Of a DNA stretch of 64,000 nt, positions 53,222 to 63,422 are shown in pieces (the first letter of the stretch is position 1; each line of letters starts with the position of its first letter). A program made the position numbers and the translations under genes. The DNA lies in contig NC_073691.1 of NCBI RefSeq assembly GCF_029784155.1, positions 124,248,714 through 124,312,713 of the forward strand, in the 5' to 3' direction. This DNA is from Uranotaenia lowii. Taxonomy: Eukaryota; Arthropoda; Insecta; Diptera; Culicidae. Below the pieces are notes generated by a model. It saw nothing but the letters and a program-made list of their open reading frames with translations, was not told the origin of the DNA and searched no databases.

Positions 53222-53949
53222 CACGAACGTGTATTGGATATAATGAACCAAAGTTGTCATGAAAATATTTGGAAAAATATTCAATGCAATGCTTGAACTC
53301 TCAATTTGTAGTCCTGAGAAGGACTATTTTTGGTTGTTGTTGGGCGGACGAACTGGCTTAGGAGCAGCAGCAGCAGCTTTCGTAGCTGCTTGCCCTCAAA
53401 CAGTCAGACAGCGAATCTCATGCGGCAATCAACTGAATGATGCTTCATGCAGCTTTCAATTTCACCTTTTTTCTGCTGACTTAGCTGGGACCTCGGAGGG
53501 AGCTCTCGGTTGCTTGGCGTTTGTTGAGTGAGCGGCAGCTAGAGCCGGGACTGTAGACAAGAACGACAGCATCACAAAAAATTTTATACGGCAGTTATAT
53601 TTATAACTTTCCACGCTCATGTTCGTATATGCACTTCATTGATATTGGTGTACCAACACACAGCCGAAACAAAACATTGTTCGGAAAGGATGTCCGATAA
53701 AGAGGCGTTTTTCGTGACGCGAGAACCGTTTGCGAATTTCAATTTGCACCCCTATAGTGTTGCCGTAAGACGTAATTCTACGTCAAAAAACAGGCAATTT
53801 CTACGATAAAATCGTGATAATCAGGTACATTTTTCCTACTGGGCATTTTTTGTTAACTTTTGCAGGTTCGCCACCTACCGTTGGTGTTGCGAACCTGCAA
53901 AATTTGACAAAAAATAGCCAGAAAGTGGTCGAATTTTTGTTCAAAGTGT
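53222..53949. other. Unassigned sequence with a hairpin
   Basis: No gene. AGCAGCAGCAGCAGC at about 53364. A 13-bp-arm hairpin at 53859-53901 (TTTGCAGGTTCGC ... GCGAACCTGCAAA). Sequence near 53885-53915 resembles 47240-47275. Confidence 0.45.
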
Positions 53950-53957
53950 CATGTCAG

Positions 53958-54424
53958 CAGGGATGCCAGGTGTTGAGGAGTAAAAATCTGGGCAATTTTG
54001 AAAAAAAGTCTGTGTTTGTCTGTGCACAGGGAAGATCACAAATTTGCTACTAAACGAGACATTTGACGGTGCGTGTGAGCGGGGGGGGGGGGAGGGGTTG
54101 GATGTTGTTTTCCTGTGGTATTCAGGTTATTATCGCGCTAAGAACACTGTTTCCTACCACGTACCATGTTGATCTTATTAAAAAAAAGAATTGGTAATGA
54201 ATGCTTGGTGAAATACCAATGAATACAAGCGAGATTTCAGTCTAATCTGGCACTTACGGATCAAATCCGATGCATAAATCTTGGTTTCATCACTCAATTT
54301 AGAAAATCTGTAAAATCTGGGCACTCTCAGCAAAAATCTGGGCAAAATCTGTGTCTGACCAATATCTGGACGAAGGGTCAAAAGTCTTGGTTTTACAGAC
54401 AAATCTGGGCACCTGGCAATCCAG
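53958..54424. mobile_element. hAT-type MITE with perfect 8-bp duplication
   Basis: Left CAGGGATGCCAGGTG, right inverted CTGGATTGCCAGGTG, flanked by CATGTCAG at 53950-53957 and 54425-54432. AAATCTGGGCA is repeated several times near both ends (subterminal sites). Contains a run of G at 54081-54093. Non-coding. Related ends occur at 56260 and 62050. Confidence 0.82.
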
Positions 54425-54432
54425 CATGTCAG

Positions 54433-55250
54433 TGTGATCAGTTGTGCAACTGTATTTTTCATCACAAACTCTGCAAAGAACTGGGCTGCCATAAGCCAGG
54501 ATTTGTCTGTAAAATAAGATTTTTAACATTCGTCCAGACATTTTTCAGTACATTCTTAGCACAAATCTACACATAAACCGCACATATTGGAAGAACATCA
54601 ACATTTTAAATTGAACTATAAAATTTTCTCCATAATGAGACTGAATAGTAAGAGATTTGAGAAATGGCAGAATCACACATGCGTTTTTCCAACATATGTA
54701 TTCTTAATCCTGTGTCTTTCTTGACGGAGGATATCGAAACCCAGGGCTGGATACAGAAAAAAAAACAAAAACAATAATCTCAAATGTCAAATTGGTCTGA
54801 TTTTAATCATCGACCATGCAGTGAGCTGGTAACGAATTTTGTTTCTTTAAAATGATCATTTTCAAAACTTTTTGAAGTCTTTAAGGAAGTTTTGTTTTGA
54901 ACAGGTTTACAAAATTCATCAAACTGAGCATGTTTAATCTATAAAACAATAGTTTTGTTGATTTTGTTTGATTCCGGCAAGAGACTTTATTTTGAACTAT
55001 TACAACTTTTTTCAAAAAGTTCTCAGTTTTTTTTATCGAAAAGTAAAAAAAAAAATAAAATGCGGCAGCAAATTTCTATTTTCCAGACCTTGTTCAAAAC
55101 AAAGCAACGCCACGTTGATGCGTGGAATTCGCATTGATGTTCAGCTCATCTATTCAAGCTTTTTACGAGCCATAAAAGTTTAGTTTTTTTTTTTTGGAAA
55201 TTTGCGCTTTGTTATTTTAACATTTTGTTGTTGTCTACAGTTGCAAAAAA
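54433..55250. other. No feature recognised
   Basis: AT-rich non-coding sequence. Confidence 0.45.
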
Positions 55251-55254
55251 ATCA

Positions 55255-56152
55255 GCCACCTGAGCCGCACTCTAATTCTCCTTGACTCAGATTTGAAGGA
55301 AAATAATTCAAAATGCGCCAAAACTGGGAAAACTCAAATTTTGATTAGAGCGGTAAAACTCAGAAATGAATTGTAGGGGTTTTCGCGAATTCTGAGTTGT
55401 TTTTGTTCAGGGTGGTTTAGGCTTGTTCATGGATCGACTGAATGAAAAAAAATCAAAAATTTATGAAATTTCAAAGCGGTATTGAATTGAATTTCTGATT
55501 GCAAAAAGAAAAAGACGATTGTACGGTGTATTTAGAAGATGGATGCGTGCATTTCTATACGGTTAATTTTATTTTTACCACAAGTTAGTTCCACCGAGTC
55601 ATTTGACTGCATCCAGCCGGTGGAGCTTCGTGCTGTCCCACTTGACACGCTCACCCACCACCCACCCACCGCACACTCTGTCTAATTTGAGCTGATTTGA
55701 AAAGACAAGAAAAAAAACACCATTGATGAAAATCATTTACACTTCAAAATTATGAGAAAATTAAACTTACAGTTGTGAATGATGGCTTCCTTAGAGATTG
55801 CTGGAAGAAAAGATAAAATTGTTCAATTTTGTATTTCCTTTCGACACCACTTAATTTCTAATAGAAAATAAAATTGAAACTTACCTTGATTATTTCGTCA
55901 ACTGTTTCAGACCATCGCATCCAAACAATCAACAATGGTTTTTGGAACTCTCTGAGTTGTTTTCATCTATTTTGTTCGAAAACGTATGCGTCTTCGCTAA
56001 GTTCCAGGCTTTGAAAGTCAATAGATGAAAACAACTCAGAATTTTGATGGATTTCGTATCAGTTGTTTTCATCTTCATACATGATGCGACCGCTGAACCG
56101 AAATTAATCAGTCTCTGAATAATCTATATAAATTTACCGTGCGGATAGAGGA
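55255..56152. mobile_element. CACTCTAATTCTCC element, copy 1, with minus-strand gene-like unit
   Basis: Left block (GCACTCTAATTCTCCTTGAC, AACTCAAATTTTGATTAGAG, GGGGTTTTCGCGAATTCTGA) and right block (GATGAAAACAACTCAGAATT, TTCAGTCTCTGAATAATC-type end, ACCGTG) are shared with copy 2 at 56515-57515 in the same orientation. The middle differs strongly but has splice-like signals on the minus strand at corresponding places in both copies. No transposase; superfamily unknown. Confidence 0.6.
55599..55920 (-). CDS. Putative three-exon small reading frame inside the element
   Basis: On the minus strand: ATG at 55920, 12 codons (MRWSETVDEIIK) to 55885; intron 55884-55801 (84 nt, GTAAGT...CTTCCAG); a 30-nt exon 55800-55771 (QSLRKPSFTT); intron 55770-55692 (79 nt, GTAAGT...AATCAG); a last exon 55691-55599 (LKLDRVCGGWVVGERVKWDS, then 10 more) ending in TGA. 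A TTTTATTT stretch shortly after gives AATAAA on that strand. Both introns are phase 0, both donors are GTAAGT, and the frame stays open through all joins, giving 52 residues. I do not recognise the peptide. The unit could be a captured host gene fragment or part of the element; expression is unproven. Confidence 0.4.
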
Positions 56153-56253
56153 CCATGATGGCCTTAGTATGGTGGTATCAAATGCCAAATCGCACGATCA
56201 GCCATATATTTTGAAAAAAAGTTTTGACAGCTGGCTGAAGTGTTTACGAAAAA

Positions 56254-56345
56254 GGGGGACCAGGGATGTGGTTTGAGGTGTTTGAGATAAAAAATCAGAG
56301 AAATTTGGAAAAAAGTCTGTGTATGTCTGTGCACAAGCTTATCGT
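56254..56345. repeat. hAT MITE left end, related to 53958
   Basis: CAGGGATGTGGTTTGAGGTG followed by GGAAAAAAGTCTGTGTATGTCTGTGCACA is similar to the left 90 bp of 53958-54424. The corresponding right-end sequence appears only at 62040-62072. Confidence 0.5.
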
Positions 56346-56514
56346 AGACCAAAGATTAAAATATTTAAAACCATATTGAGTTTAAGTTTATTTTATTTTA
56401 TTTAAATTAGATTTCCAGAAATGAAGCAATGATTCGGGTATTTAATGAATTCATTTTATTCGAAGCACTTTATTTTTTACATAAAATTAGTATACATGTC
56501 ATATCCGCAGCTCT

Positions 56515-57515
56515 ACACTCTAATTCTCCCTGACTCAAATTTGAAGGAAAACATTTCAAAATTCGCCAAAACTGGGGAAACTCAAATTTTGATTAGAACG
56601 GCACAACTCAGATATGAATAATAGGGGTTTTCGCGAATTTTGAGTTGTTTTCAATCAGGCATTTTTAAGCAGCATCTGAACGGTCTGAGCCAAAACAACT
56701 CAGAATTTTTAAAATTTGAACACGGTTTCGAAAGGGATTATATTTTTGAAAGAAGTAAATAGAAATTTCGGATTCAATTCAGTCTAATGAAACAAATGCG
56801 TGAATATGTTGTTTGTTTTAATTTCCTGGCATATGCTTGTTTGTTTTGTTGTCAAAAGATGAGGACTGTTGAATTATTGAAGCGATACATTCATTTTGCG
56901 CTGGACCGACGGAATCGTCTAGCGTAATTTTTTGAATTAAATCCTCCACCGGGCGGGCGAGTGTGACCATACAGCATTTCCAGTTGATCTGAAACCGACA
57001 ATGTTGATCCAAATTGATGCACCGAAGAAAGCAAAAGAAAGCAAACGTTCTTCTGCTCTCCGTTTTTCGAGCAGCTGTTCCCGTAGAGCAGGAACCTTTT
57101 TTGTGTGGATGTTCTGCTGCCGGATGCGGCTCAAAAATTCTGACCCGAGTGGAACTTTAAGGCACCATGACACTTGTTACCAGTTCAAATTGGAGGGATA
57201 TTGCTGTTAAAAACAAGGGCAATTGTTAAAACTATCTAACATTGCAATAAACAAGACTTTTACCTTAAAAATATCGTTGATCACTTCCTCTTTTTTATGT
57301 CTTTCAGTTGCAAAGTGTTTTTTCTTTGTGTTTTCAAATTGCTCTGAGTAGTTTTAATCGATTTTGCTCGAAAAAGTCCCGGGTTTTTAAACTCGCTAGA
57401 TGAAAACAACTCAGAATTTTGATGGATTCCAACTCAGTTGTTTTCATCTTCATACATGGTGTGATCCATGAACCGAAATTATTCAGTCTCTGAATAATCT
57501 AAAATTACCGTGTAA
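56515..57515. mobile_element. CACTCTAATTCTCC element, copy 2
   Basis: Ends and outer blocks as in copy 1. The interior is different but again has minus-strand exon-like structure. A frame ending KKEEVINDIFK at a GTAAAAG donor (about 57262) is followed by an AACAG acceptor and CAATATCCC (QYPSNLNW, stop). Further on, a 57173-56937 frame contains VPALREQLLEKRRAEERLL, and after a TTTCAG at about 56990 a frame reads INWKCCMVTLARPVEDLIQK to a stop at 56818. None recognised. Confidence 0.55.
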
Positions 57516-57858
57516 TCCATCTTCACTGAAACAACTGCCTTTCTCCAACTTTTGCAAATCGTCCGACGTCGCAAAACATCTCTTTAAAAACAGAATGCTG
57601 AATGCAATAACCTCAACGCATCTGTTTCGTCAATCGGCGTTGAGTGAACGCCATCTCTCTCTTCATCTCTTTTTCCTGTTTATGAGATTGTAACACGGAG
57701 AAAAAAGTATGGTATTTCCAACAATATACCTTCAACTTTCAAACGCCGTATGGAATCTGACTTAAGTGACCAACCAAGAAATTAGGAAAAGTATCTTGTA
57801 ATGTACAAATAATATTAAGTAGATCATTAAGACACCTAAATAGATGATTTTATATCAT
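57516..57858. other. No feature recognised
   Basis: Short non-coding spacer. ACACGGAGAAAAAAGTATGG near 57694 resembles the start of another MITE, but no partner end was found. Confidence 0.35.
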
Positions 57859-58224
57859 ACTAGCTGATCCCATACGAACTCCGTTTCGCTTTCAACTTGG
57901 AATATGTCATGAACAGTTTTTATGAAAGTCAATTGCCAAGCATTTTCCAGACGCACTTCCGATTTTATTGTTAAGTAATAATTGCAAAAATATTGGACGA
58001 TCGCTTTTTCTGTCATCCGCTACTAAATTTGATATCAGGAATCAATTGACAGTGAGAAAAAACCCCCGTGTATAAATTTTGACTCGATCGTTGTATAACA
58101 ACGCAATTACTGCCAACAAGTTAAACCCCTTTCTGTGGCCTCTTATACAATCTTCGATATCTGAAATTGATTGCTCTTCCCTCAAAACTCCTGTGTGCAA
58201 ATTTTCAAAGCAATCTATTGCATA

Positions 58225-59964
58225 CCCAAGCAACCAAAAATCTCGTTAAAAAGGTCGAACACAGCTTAATCAGCATAATCAATGTGCTGAAGTTCGTTTT
58301 ATTCAGCCCAAAATTTAAGTTCTTATTGAAACTTTGAAGTTCCATTACAGATTTGAACGGCCTTCTATTCAGCTCACAAGTGAACATTTGATCAGCGAAA
58401 ACAAAAAAATAATTCTCCTCTCCTCTCTTACTTTGGTCACCACCAGCCCATGTGGTGCTACCGGTTTCTCGGCATCCATCTTTATTCCTCACATCACCTC
58501 CCTTATTTGATCTTACTTAATTGCTTTGTTTTTAAGTTCTGCTACACAATTATTTGATTCGCTTACTCAAGCAATCAAACAACCTAATGGAAAAAATTAG
58601 TCCTGGTACCAGATTTGAACCCGATCCTCCGAGATGATAGCCAAACATGCTGCCACGACGCCAAGCCTAGATGTTGCCTTACCGGCAGCTAAAATTCGAA
58701 GTGGATATAAGCTTCCTAGAAAACCTGCAAGGGCAGCCAGCAGCAAAGACGCATGTTGATTATGACTAAGAAACATTACGAAACGGCGTATAAATCAATC
58801 ATCCGTTAGAATAATATCGGTTTTAAAAAAAAAAAAATAGAATTCTATGTTTATAACTGTTAAGCTAAAAATTATACAAATTCTTGAGTTTATCTTGATA
58901 ATTAATTAATGAATTGCTTCAACTGACTTTCAATGTGTGATAAATTCGTAGTAAGTAAATATGCTCCAAAAAATGATTAATTTATTATATGCCCTTTTGT
59001 GATGTTCGTTTACACTTCATATTCATAGAATGGCGGACATGTCTTAAAACAGGCTATTTGAGGAACTTTTTGGAACTTCCCAGCTAACATTTTTGTAGGT
59101 ATATTTCTCAACAAACTTTGCTATACGTTTCATATACATTATAAAATCATCTTATATAACTCGAAAAAACAGCATTTACGTACTAAAGTGGAGGCAATAT
59201 ACATACATATTTTTAACTACTGGCTTATGCGATAAGTGTTGTAAAAATTGAACGATATACAACACCTTTTACCGTACATCCTGACAGTATGCGAGAGAGC
59301 GCAAGTTCCGCTCTCAATGCATGCAAACCGTTGCCAGCCACAATATTTGCTGCTTCTCTCATTGGACAGTTTAACCAAATGGACCCTCTGATTTTTAGAA
59401 ATCTGGTTGCACTGCTAATCGCAGAGAGAACAACAAGGTTGTTTTCTCACTTGAATCCCGCACGCGGGAGACAAATTTGCAAACATGGCGCAATTTTGTC
59501 ATATCCGAGTCGGTAGACTTTAACCAACCATCTTTACGATCATTTACTTGGTTTGGTAGGAATTACGATTCGCATTAACATTGTTAACGAGTTGAACTGA
59601 CATTTCTAATGCGATGTTATGTTTGCTGGGTTCGAGTCCATAGAAGGCTATTTGAGACCCAATTTGAAACTTTTATTCTGAATAATGCGATTGACATGTC
59701 ACAAAAAAGGCTATATGAGGAACTTCTTGGAACTTGAGTTCCACAGAAGGCTTTTTGAGACCTAATTTGTAACTTTTATACTGTATGGATATGATTGACA
59801 TGTCACAAAAAAAGCTATTTGGGGAACTTTTTTTTTTCCTTTTGTAACTTCCATGCTCACATTCGAGAAAATTCGGTACCAAATCTCTTTGGAACCTTTG
59901 TTCATCGAAATTCGAACTTTGGAGGCACGAGTTTAAGTAGATATGAGACTTTTGGTTGCTTGGG
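58225..59964. mobile_element. CCCAAGCAACC MITE, complete, TA duplication
   Basis: Left end CCCAAGCAACCAAAAATCTC, right end inverted CCCAAGCAACCAAAAGTCTC, TA on both sides (58223-58224, 59965-59966). Tandem internal repeats of about 110 bp at 59650-59840 include TTGACATGTCACAAAAAAGG and CTATaTGaGGAACTT. A tRNA-like segment lies inside at 58595-58700. Non-coding. Confidence 0.78.
58595..58700 (-). repeat. tRNA-like (SINE head) segment
   Basis: On the minus strand, TTGGCGTCGTGGCAGCATGT (A-box-like) and CGGGTTCAAATCTGG (B-box-like) lie at tRNA-like spacing, but the acceptor ends do not pair. Interpreted as a SINE-type repeat. Confidence 0.5.
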
Positions 59965-60845
59965 TAATAACGTCAATATTGCTATAAGCAGTGAAAAACT
60001 AATTAATATGGACGATCCCTTTCGTCGACCCCTGGCAAAACATTTGACATCTGAAATCGATTGCCCGTCCCCGAAAACTACCGTGTGCAAATTTCCATCC
60101 CAATCCGACATCAAATAACGACGATGATGCAAAAATATTGAATGGTTAATACATGTACGATCCCCTTTGCCGGCTCCTTACACTGAATTTTATACCTTAA
60201 ATCCATTGTTCGTCCCTCAAAACTCTCGTGTACCTTTTTTCATCTGAATCCGATGTATAATAACGACAATATCGCATCAACAGTGAATGGTTAATATGGA
60301 CGACCTCTGATTTTAGTTTGGATAAGTGAAATCAGAGGTGTGTTCCTAATAACTCCTACATATGTGCAAATTTTCATCCCAATCCAAAAACGTCAATATC
60401 ACTAAGATACTGAAAATTTAATATGGACGACCCCTTTTGCCGGCCCTTTACACTGAAATTACCTCAAATCGATTGCACGTCACTCAAAACTATCGTGTAC
60501 CAATTTTTATCTGAATACGATGTATAATAATGTCAATATTGCAAAAACAACGAATAGTTAATATGGACGACCCCTTACACAAAATTTGACACCTAAAATC
60601 GATTGCTCGTCTTTCAAAACACTCATGTGCAAATTTTTAACACAATCCGACATAAAGTAACGTCCCCCTTCAGAAGGGGTCATCCGAAAATCTAAAAAAA
60701 TTTTTCATCATTCCTGGTCCTAATGAGCATCCATGCCAAATTTCAGACCTCTAGCTTTCAAGACGGCTGAGTGTATAGAGGACAAACAAATAAACAAACA
60801 AACATACATACAGAAATTGCTTTTTATATATGTAGATAAACATAT

Positions 60846-60988
60846 GAACAAATAAACAAATATCTGATTTAAACTGACTTTAGACGACATGTTATATGAT
60901 CTTTTACTAATGCAGTTGGAATTGCGATTCACTACACCATTGTAAACGACTTAAGTTATCATTTCTGATACGATTTCATGTTTGCTGG
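60846..60988. repeat. CCCAGCAAACAT-ended MITE remnant
   Basis: Ends in GATTTCATGTTTGCTGGG, i.e. inverted CCCAGCAAACATGAAATC. A similar end lies at 59612-59632 (GATGTTATGTTTGCTGGG) with matching upstream sequence (AATTGCGATTCaCtaCA against AATTACGATTCGCATTA). The other terminus is not found. Confidence 0.5.
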
Positions 60989-61313
60989 GTAGTTTCGATC
61001 GAATTGACCGGCCTCTCTTGCTGAATAGTTCTTGAAACTGAGGGGCATATAAATTTTGATTTGTCATACGATGGCACCGGATTGGCTTTGTTGACTTCGA
61101 GAACTGAAGGCGAATCAACACCGAAATCAAAGCGTGCAAAACGAATCCCGGAAAACGGAGCTGGTGATATTACCTGGAACAAAATGAAAAGGGAAATAAA
61201 AATTAGTAAAACATAATCAAAAATAAGGACAGATTTACGGAATTTTTCGGAAAGGATGACCTTCTCCATTTGTCCCGCAAAGGAGCCGGTTCGGTTCTGA
61301 TCTCTTCGGCCAT
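60976..61313 (-). CDS. Putative two-exon gene or gene fragment, minus strand
   Basis: ATG at 61313 in AAAAATGGC context; exon 1 to 61239 (25 codons, MAEEIRTEPAPLRDKWRRSS then FPKNS). Intron 61238-61174 (65 nt, GTAAAT...TTGTTCCAG). Exon 2 from 61173 in phase 0, reading VISPAPFSGIRFARFDFGVD and on through VLEVNKANPVPSYDKSKFIC to a TGA at 60976-60978. The 90-residue frame is open across the splice and the amino acid content looks protein-like. The last few codons fall in the CCCAGCAAAC repeat, so the 3' end was probably altered by that insertion. Product not recognised. Confidence 0.42.
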
Positions 61314-61423
61314 TTTTTTTTATTCAGATTCAATGGTTTTGCGCTGGGCGAACAAATTACACTATCGTATAAAGATACGCAAATTGGAGTTGAAATCCAG
61401 CAAATTGAGAACACCAACCACTG

Positions 61424-61705
61424 GTTGAATCTATTATTTTTATAGTTTCATGCCTACTGTCAATCATACAATTGTAGTTCAATCTATCATATTTACAGTT
61501 AAGTCAATTATACAATTATAGTTGAATCTATATTTATAGTTGAATGCCTGAATTCAATTATACAATTGTGGTTGAGTCTATCGTATTCATAATTGAATCT
61601 ATTATACCATAATAGTTAAATTTATGTATAATATTATAGTTTAATGCATATGGCCAATCAGCAGTATCTAGTTTAATCTATTCTATTTATAGTTGAATGC
61701 GAAAA
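61424..61705. repeat. Degenerate tandem repeat (TATAGTTGAATCTAT type)
   Basis: Roughly ten imperfect occurrences of TATAGTTgAATCTAT, many with CAATTATACAATTGTAGTT in between. AT-rich satellite-like block. Confidence 0.65.
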
Positions 61706-62039
61706 AATCAACTACATTTTGATGATTGATATAAAAAGCTGAAATAATTGGAACAATTGTCGTCTTTCTTCTCTGTGAATGTCCTCAAATAAATTTTCAT
61801 TTAGTTTTCACTAATTATTTTACAAAGCATTTTCTATTAAGGGCTTATTCTCTACATTCACCTTCTTCCCTACTCTTATAATTATTTGATCTCCATTTTT
61901 ACATATAAAAACACTTTGCATTCGTACTATTCAGGTTATTTGAGATTGCTCCAAATTTACAATTTACAATTAAATTTGATTTTTTTATATATTTCATTAT
62001 CTTTCTGATAAAAACGCTTATTCTTCATAATTGGCTAAA
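61706..62039. other. No feature recognised
   Basis: AT-rich, non-coding. Confidence 0.4.
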
Positions 62040-62165
62040 ACAAATCAGGGCACCTGGCATACCAGCCAGGTCAAACTTCGGTTGTGTTTCGCCCCCTCCA
62101 CCGCATCCAACCCTCGTCTACTTTTGCCAATCTAAGACCACCATACTATTTAGGGCCATCATGGT
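62040..62165. repeat. hAT MITE right-end remnant and an inverted block shared with 56150
   Basis: AAATCAGGGCACCTGGCATACCAG (62048-62072) resembles the right end of 53958-54424. GACCACCATACTATTTAGGG and CCATCATGGTC at 62128-62163 are the inverse of 56150-56178. Together with 56254 these look like the split ends of a larger composite. Confidence 0.4.
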
Positions 62166-63420
62166 CTTTGATTGGTCCATCGTTTCATGGTTTGGTTTTG
62201 GGCCGTTTTGCCAGTTGAACGGACCAAATCCAGATCGAATATGGGTCGATTTTTCGATCTGGGACGTTACGTGTGTAACTGCACACTTGTTTCGTACTGC
62301 TTTTTTATCATTTAAATCGATCATTAAGTTCCTGAATCGTCATGTGGCGGAATGTCACATGTCATATGTTCTAGAATTCTGAGAGACAAACGTACAGAGT
62401 TTAAAAAAAGAACAGTTAGGTTCATCTGGAAGCATATCTCCAAAAGTGGGTGGTGGGAGAGTGAGTTCGTTCCTTTCGATTATCCAGGGTGGTGAATTCA
62501 GGGGGTGGCTTATCATAAAAAGCTCTTGTGTTCATTTGTGTTGAGAATGAACCTCTGTTCCGCTGAAGAAAGGAAAATTGATGAAAAATTTTCTCTCCCT
62601 CATTCGTCATTTGGATTGCTTCGTTACAGTTGTGTGTGTTTCGTTCATTGATGCCGAGAGAGGAAGAGCGCATGCAGAGGAAATCATTCAAGATACCATA
62701 TTATGTAGAAAGTGGGCGGTTGATGGAACAAAATGTGGGAGGAATTAGTTTTCGTAAACAAATGCTTTTTTACGGGAATGTTTTTCTCTCCGGATGTTTA
62801 GTGGCTTTGGATTCAGTGGAACGTGCTTCAAACGATGGTGAAGGAATTTTTCGGTACTCATAGCCGGTGTTGCCAGATTTTTTGTACATTAAATTCCAAT
62901 ATTTATTCTCAAAACGGCTTGTTATGTTGAGAACAGGTTTCACTTTAACAGAGTTTAATAGAAAGATTTCTAGCAAAAAAATCGTCTACATACAACAAAC
63001 ATATTCCTCAAATTTTCTTATAATTTTTTTATATGTGCGCAAACCTGGGAGCCCGGTTAAATAAGAAAGTAATATACCATTTTCTTCGAACTTCCAAGAG
63101 CCTTGTACCATTCGTTTATACATGTAACCCATGTAGACAAAACAGGTGAAATTGAGCGCAGTTCTAAAAATAGCGTAATAAACTTTGATTATCGTTACAT
63201 TGATTCTTTTGTGGTTTGCGATAGTATGAAGTGCATTAGAAGGAAGATATGTAGGGTGGGTAAGAATACAATGGCCCAAGATTTTAATTCACGTTGTCAC
63301 AGTTCTTGAAAGTGGGGTCGCATTCCGGTTTTTGTTCATGTCTGCTTGGAAGGATACAGCGCTGTGTCTAAAGTGAAGGTTGAGCATGACTTTTCTTTTG
63401 GTTTAAATATTTTATGAGCT
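62166..63420. other. No feature recognised
   Basis: Non-coding by my reading; several 60-97 codon frames on both strands lack motifs. Nothing supportable. Confidence 0.4.
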
Positions 63421-63422
63421 TA

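Larger units (their letters stand above)
57859..60837. mobile_element. Long dispersed repeat with tandem core, interrupted by a MITE
   Basis: Starts ACTAGCTGATCCCATACG (compare 11311) and ends with GCCAAATTTCAGACCTCTAG, an AAACAAACAAACATAC tract and TTTTTATATATGTAGAT. The core consists of diverged units of roughly 150 bp with GGACGACCCCTTTTGCCGGC, AAATCGATTGCTCGTC, CTCATGTGCAAATTTTyA and CAATCCGACAT..AATAACG. The 1.74-kb MITE at 58225-59964 splits one unit, and the unit resumes on the other side. No coding frame. Confidence 0.65.

Noticed and set aside
53361..53381. CAG repeat coding for polyglutamine
   Set aside because: Short, the surrounding frame has no recognisable protein and closes quickly.
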